Assembly: GCF_030272615.1 (NCBI RefSeq)
Contig: NC_081412.1
Location: 21,854,432 to 21,918,431, forward strand
DNA: 64,000 nucleotides
Direction of reading: 5' to 3'
Source: Cryptomeria japonica
Lineage: Eukaryota; Streptophyta; Pinopsida; Cupressales; Cupressaceae
Shown piece by piece: positions 59,077 through 64,000 of this stretch (the first letter of the stretch is position 1; each line of letters opens with the position of its first letter). The position numbers and the translations under genes were made by a program. The notes under the pieces are model-generated. The model saw only the letters and a program-made list of their open reading frames with translations. It did not search any database and had not been told where the DNA came from.

Positions 59077-60510
59077 CTATGCCCAGTACTTGCGAAGGTG
59101 CATGCTATTTACAGGATCTGACAAAGGTTCACCTTCTGGGGTTGCAAGCTGATATGCCCCCGAGCCATAGGTTGCAGTAACTATGAAAGGCCCAACCCAA
59201 TTAGGTTCAAACTTTCCTTTGATGATGTCAGTAGATTGTGCATTCTTCGGGTTCGCCTTTAAGACAAAATCTCCCACTTCGAAGTGTCACCCTTTGACCT
59301 TCTTATTATAAGAGCGACGAAGACGGTTTTGATATGCTTGCAAATGTGTCAGGGCTGTTTGACGTTTCTCATCTAACATCTCAAGCTGATGCAACCGAGA
59401 GACTCTGTGCGTCTCATCATCAATCAAATTTTGCAGGGAAACACGCAAAGAGGGAATTTACACTTCCAAGGGTGAAATGGCTTTCGCACCATACACCAAG
59501 GAATAAGGTGTTGCGCCAGTAGGTGTGCGGATGGAAGTACGATAAGCCCATAGTGCTGGATTCAACTGTACATACCAATCTCAACCAGCATCATTGACAA
59601 CCTTTTTCAGGATCTTAATGATGGTTTTATTTGATGCTTCAGCTTGACCATTACTTTGTGGATAATAAGGACTAGAGCAATGGTGTTGGATGCGAATCTT
59701 TTCACAGAGTTCCTTGACATCTTTATTTTTAAATGGACGGCCATTATCTGTGACAATTGCAAGGGGAACCCCATATCTGCATATGATATAATTCAGTAGA
59801 AACTTTGAAATTTGGACACCAGTGATATAGGTCATGGGGATAGCCTTGATCCATTTTGTAAAGTATTCTGTGGTCGTGATGATGAATTTGTGTCCATTTG
59901 CAGATGTCGGGTGAATCTTGCCAATAAGATCCAATCCCCATTGAGAAAAGGGCCACGAAGATATGACGAAGTGAAGTTCTTGGGCTGGCACATGAATGTA
60001 ATTTCCGTGGATTTGGCATTTGTAGCATTTCTTGACAAAATCATGAACATCCTTTTCCATAGTGGGCCAATAATACCCAACACGAATCAACTTTTTAGCC
60101 AGACTCAAACCATTGAAATGGCCCCCACATATACCATCATGAACCTCGTGTAAAGCTGTTTGTGCCTCGTCAGAATCCAAACACCTAAGGAGGGTGTGGT
60201 CAAAGGAATGACGGTAAAGGGTGTCTGCGATGATGACATATTTGGCTGTCTGGCGGATGAAGGCTCGGCATTGGTTAGAGGAAACGTTAGGTGGTAAGGT
60301 TTGGGATTTCAAATATTGATAGATGTCATTGTACCACGAGGAATTAGGACCAACAAGAACACACATCACATCTGTTGTCGGAATTTCAAAAGAAGGGATA
60401 AGCAATTGTTCGACCAAAAATTCACATCTGTCCATACTATGGGGCATATTTAACATGGAAGCAATAGTTTCCATAGCATCTGCTGACTTGTTTTGAATTC
60501 TTGGAACTTG
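59077..60510 (-). pseudogene. Gypsy integrase, broken near its C-terminus
   Basis: After the end of the second RNase H (RIQNKSADAMETIAS) the frame encodes an HHCC zinc region (HEVHDGICGGHF, CYKCQ), then the catalytic triad in WGLDLIG, VTDNGRPF and SNGQAEASNK. A stop at 59578-59580 ends the long open frame; downstream codons to 59077 continue the integrase with further stops (near 59461 and 59288) and close with a GPF/Y module (NWVGPFIVTATYGSGAYQLA) and HLRKYWA. The domain would insert element DNA into the genome. Confidence 0.9.
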
Positions 60511-61400
60511 ACTGAAATGGATAGCCGTAAATTTTGTCTTGAAGAAATCCACCATATGCTTGTAGGGAATAAGCTTTTTATCTTTCATTTCATAGTCATC
60601 ATTCACTTGACAAATGACTAACTAGGAATCTCCATAGACTTGCAAATGTGTGATGTTCCAGTGGATCGCTACTCGGAGTCCTGTGACCAGAGCTTTGTAT
60701 TCTGCAATATTATTGGTGCAATAGAAAGTTATTCTGTAGGATTTGGGAATAGCATCACCTTGAGGGGTGACAAACAATATACCTGCTCTGGACCCAAATT
60801 TGGTATGGGATCCATCAAAATATAATTTCCATTCATTAGAAGATGTGACGGCAAAGACTGATTCATCTGGAAAATTCGTCAACATTGGATGATCATCATG
60901 AATAGGTGCCTCTGCAAGTTGATCCGCTATGATTTGTGCTTTTATTGCCTTTCTCTCAATGTACTCAATATCAAACTCACTGAGGATCATAACCCACTTT
61001 GCTAGGCGACTTGTCAAAGCTGCCCTGCTAAGCAAGTATTTCAAGGGATCAATTTTTGCAACTAACAATATCTGATGATTTAACATATAGTGTCGAAGCT
61101 TCTGTGTTGCAAATACCACTGCTAAACATGCCCGTTCAATAGTTGAATAATTCAGTTCATAGCCCACTAGTGTCCGACTGATATAATAAATAGCCCGTTC
61201 TTTGCCTTTCTCATCCTGTTGGGCTAAGAGAACTCCCAGTGCCATTTCAGTTGCAGAAATATACAATATGAATGGCTTCCCTTCTATAGGAGGCATTAGA
61301 ATAGGTGGCGACAACAGATAATCCTTGAGAGTTTGAAATGCTGATTGCCATTGCTCAGTCCATTTAAAAGTGACACCTTTATGCAATAAATGCTGGAAGG
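60511..61400 (-). pseudogene. Gypsy double RNase H region
   Basis: The first RNase H reads FILYISATEMALGVLLAQ, lacking the usual first catalytic aspartate, as known for Tat elements where this domain became structural. The second begins WKLYFDGSHTKFGSRAGI and keeps D, E (AEYKAL) and D (QVYGDS) catalytic positions, then meets a TAG at 60619-60621. Sequence after the stop continues the domain (LVICQVNDDYEMK). This second domain is the plant/archaeal-type RNase H. Confidence 0.88.
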
Positions 61401-62750
61401 GATGAAATTTGTCTGCCAATTGAGCTATAAACCAGTGGATTGACTGTAACTTCCCTTGCAGACTTCTTAGTTGATGAAGATTTGAAGGAGGAGGCATATC
61501 CATTATTGCTTTAACCTTTTCAAGGTCTACTTTGATGCCTCTGTGAGAAACAATGTACCCTAATAATTTGCCGATTGTGACACCAAAGACACATTTCTTT
61601 GGGTTTAGTTTGAGCTTGTAGGTTTCCATTCGATCAAAGATTGGGCCAAGGATGGCTAGATGACTATCTCTTGTGACAGATTTGCATAATAGGTCATCAA
61701 CATAGTCTTCCATCAAAGTATGCATAAAATCATGGAAAATTGTCGTCATAGCTCTTTGATATGTTGCGCTAGCATTTTTAAGACCAAAAGGCATCACATT
61801 CTAGCAGTAGGTACCCCAAACACATGTGAATGCAGTCTTATGTTGATCTTCAGGAGCAATACGAATTTGATTATATCTAGAAAAACCATCCATCAATGAT
61901 AGCATCTCATATCCGGCAGTCATGTCAACTATGATGTCTATATTCGGCAGTGGAAAATCATCTTTAGGGCATGCTTTATTAAGATCCCTAAAACTGTACA
62001 GATTCTGATGCCCCTAGTTACTTTGCTAACTGGTACCAAATTTGAAATCCAGTTTTCATAATCAATGGATCTGTTAAAGCCCACATCTAATAATTTTTTT
62101 AGTTCTACCTTGACCAAGAGAGCCACCTGGGAATGCATCTTTCTGAGTTTCTGTTTGACGGGCTTGGCATCTGATTTTAATAGCAAGTGATGAAGGACTA
62201 ATTCTGGATCAAGGCCAGGCATATCTGCATAGGACCATGCAAAACTGATCTTCTTCTCAAGAAAGAAATTGACAAAATCTATCTTTTCCTGTTTTGATAG
62301 AGAAGCAGCGAAATGAATGACCTTAGGGTTGTCAGGTGTACCCAAATTTATCTCTTCGGTCATTTCCACAAGCAATGTTGATTTATCCTGACTTGACGAG
62401 GGTATGTCCAATCTTCCACCTTTGGGCGCCTCAGAGAGGTTTTCACCCACAGGTACATCTTTTATTTTTACTTTTTCATTATCAGAGAGTGCCTTACGAT
62501 TTTCACTCAAAGACCTATTCTTTTGATTTTTTAATTTTTTTTTTTCATTTTTATGACTAGAAGATGGAGTTGACTCCCCAAAATATGCTGTAGAATGTAA
62601 ATCAATAGCAAACCCTACCTTATGATCACCTTGTGGTATGCCTTCCCATAGTCCAAGGAATTCTGCAATTGCTTTGTCATTTTGAAAACAATCCAATTTG
62701 AGTGGTTCTTGTTGGTCCTGTTGGATAAGCTGTGGATAGACAAGGGGCAT
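61401..62750 (-). pseudogene. Gypsy reverse transcriptase, broken
   Basis: From 62750 the frame holds the region between protease and RT and the RT fingers (SDAKPVKQKLRKMH, ENWISNLVPVSK, GIRICT). A one-base loss near 61997 shifts the phase, after which KACPKDDFPLPNID and LSLMDGFSRYNQI are read in the next phase. A TAG at 61798-61800 precedes MPFGLKNASATYQRAM and the catalytic YVDDLL (about 61704-61693). RT connection sequence (LHQLRSLQGKLQSIHWFI, TEQWQSAFQTLKDYL) follows. Confidence 0.9.
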
Positions 62751-63949
62751 GTCATCATCAGTTTTAAGGAGAGAGAGAGGGCCAAGATGGTAAAGATGTA
62801 AACATCTGTGGTATCACTGTCTGAACTGCTTGTATCTAATTCAGAGTTTGGGTCCCAGAATGACTCTATCCAAGCATTAGGACATGTTTTAGGAGGGCAA
62901 GTTATTTCATGTTTATCTTCCATGGGCAAATCATCAGGGTCTAGGAAAACATTTTCAAGGGCATAGGAGCTAGAAGAAAAGGAACTCCACTCCCATTCAT
63001 TGGAATCAGTTTCGGGTTGGATATCCTCAGGTGTTGTTTCATCATCAGAGTCACGCCCTTTTCCACACGTGGTCACTTTGGTAGACAAGGGTCCAATTCA
63101 CAATGGTACAAAACCTAACCCTAAAGTTGGAGGTCACATCTTGGGTATAATAGGTTCTAGTCTTCCTTTCTTGTTAGGGCCCAAGCCACTGCAGCCATCA
63201 TATCCCTTTTTTTGCAGCATAGTAAACCCTTTGCCGTATCGCTCCACCAACAACCTGACAGGTGGTGTCTCAGTTGGATCCTTATAAAGCCAATCTATGA
63301 CATCATCATCCAAAGTTTCTTTGTCAAGTTCACCCCATCTTGTAAATGTAGTGGGGGGCTGATATTGAATGACTATCTTAGGTTCCTTTTGCAACAAATG
63401 TGGTTTGCCATGTGATTTTGAAGATATTGGTAAATTCCCAATGAGGGATGTTTGAGCCATTGAATACTCTCCACATCCTTGGTCCTATATCTTCAATTTT
63501 CCTTTGACAACATCTAACAATTCATTAGGATCCACATAATTATGTGAGTGGGCCTCCCTATTGACTGGGACTTGTTGCTTTAGGGAATCCTTTAGATTAG
63601 CACAAAATTGAAATGGATTACGATCTCCTGGAATTGTTATCTCAGTCCCATTGTAAGGATATTTTAAACACTGATGATGAGTAGATGGAACTGCTTTCAT
63701 TGCCTGGATCCATGGACGACCAAGAATCATATTGTAAGGGAGATCAAGGTCTAGGACCTGCAGGAAAGTGTTTTCTATCACTGGACCAACTCTGATAGGC
63801 AATGAAATTACCCCTTTAGATGGACGCTCAACATCATCATATGCTTTGATTGTTATTCTTTTGGAAGAATCAATTTCATTTTCTGTATAACCAAGACCAA
63901 TGACCACTCTCAAGGTACAGATGTTAAGACCTGCTCCGCTATCTATCAA
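62615..63949 (-). pseudogene. Gypsy aspartic protease, G-patch and linker
   Basis: The protease begins with MIDSGAGLNICTLRV (DSG active site) and continues to ILGRPWIQ. A TAG at 63485-63487 follows. The same phase then encodes a G-patch (about 63240-63160: YGKGFTMLQKKGYDGCSGLG) with the expected glycine and aromatic pattern, a stop at 63134-63136, another near 63100, and an acidic, serine-rich linker (63088-62770). A frameshift near 62760 connects to the frame starting at 62750. G-patch domains bind RNA or helicase partners. Confidence 0.85.
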
Positions 63950-64000
63950 GACTCGTCGGATCTTGCAATTATGGACAAAGACTTCAAGATGTAAAGGATC

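Larger units (their letters stand above)
55804..64000 (-). mobile_element. Ty3/gypsy retrotransposon, Tat/Ogre type, cut by the window edge
   Basis: A minus-strand element whose 3' LTR lies on the left (about 55804-57205) and whose pol continues to the right edge. Domain order on the minus strand is protease, G-patch, RT, degenerate RNase H, second RNase H, integrase with GPF module. A second RNase H after the gypsy one is the known mark of the Tat/Ogre lineage. About 1.9 kb without coding separates integrase from the LTR. Gag, 5' LTR and target duplication lie outside the window. The left boundary is approximate. Confidence 0.9.

Overview
The window looks like nuclear DNA of a seed plant with a very large, transposon-filled genome; a conifer is my best inference, from nested old LTR elements, long AT-rich spacers and one host gene in 64 kb. 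No rRNA, tRNA, bacterial operon or CRISPR signal was seen. Most elements carry stop codons, so this is decayed repeat DNA around one intact-looking gene.

Layout. 1-60: right terminus of a DNA transposon lying off the window. 155-1663: solo Copia LTR (TSD tagat). 1669-4651 and 10984-13262: one unexplained, non-coding stretch, split by Copia element A (4652-10978, minus strand, TSD tcttt). 13263-19778: Copia element B (plus strand), with a 1-kb TIR element inside its gag and a 3' LTR cut to 58 bp. 19779-22918: non-coding, with an RNase H relic.

22919-40447: a 17.5-kb composite whose two ends are inverted copies of one TIR, flanked by gtaa. It holds a decayed multi-exon plus-strand gene, a solo LTR (26136-27558, TSD cattt), a 359-bp tandem duplication, two minus-strand gene remnants, a 500-N gap, arrays of a CGCGTACGCG-type motif, and a smaller TIR element (31632-39337) that was itself hit by a full-length L1-like LINE (32751-39220, 15-bp TSD). 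It is the best candidate for an undescribed system: four TIR ends of one type with apparent 4-bp target duplications occur in the window.

40923-42553: a complete TRIM retrotransposon (324-bp LTRs, TSD ataaa) whose only internal content is a minisatellite of 12 units at exactly 41-bp spacing. 43287-45924: the host gene, a four-exon universal stress protein gene. 47400-49250: a 1.85-kb one-strand purine tract. 49260-52110: AT-rich, no gene. 52116-53371: solo Copia LTR (TSD agact). 53526-55601: a scrambled Copia LTR containing an inverted RNase H fragment. About 55.8 kb to the window end: a minus-strand Ty3/gypsy element of Tat/Ogre type (protease, G-patch, RT, two RNase H domains, integrase), entering from the right edge, with its 3' LTR at the left.

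The Copia A, Copia B, gypsy and LINE reading frames are all interrupted. Copia A lacks its integrase core and Copia B lacks part of its RT, so neither could move alone. The stress protein gene has consistent splice sites and phases and is the only gene I judge likely functional.
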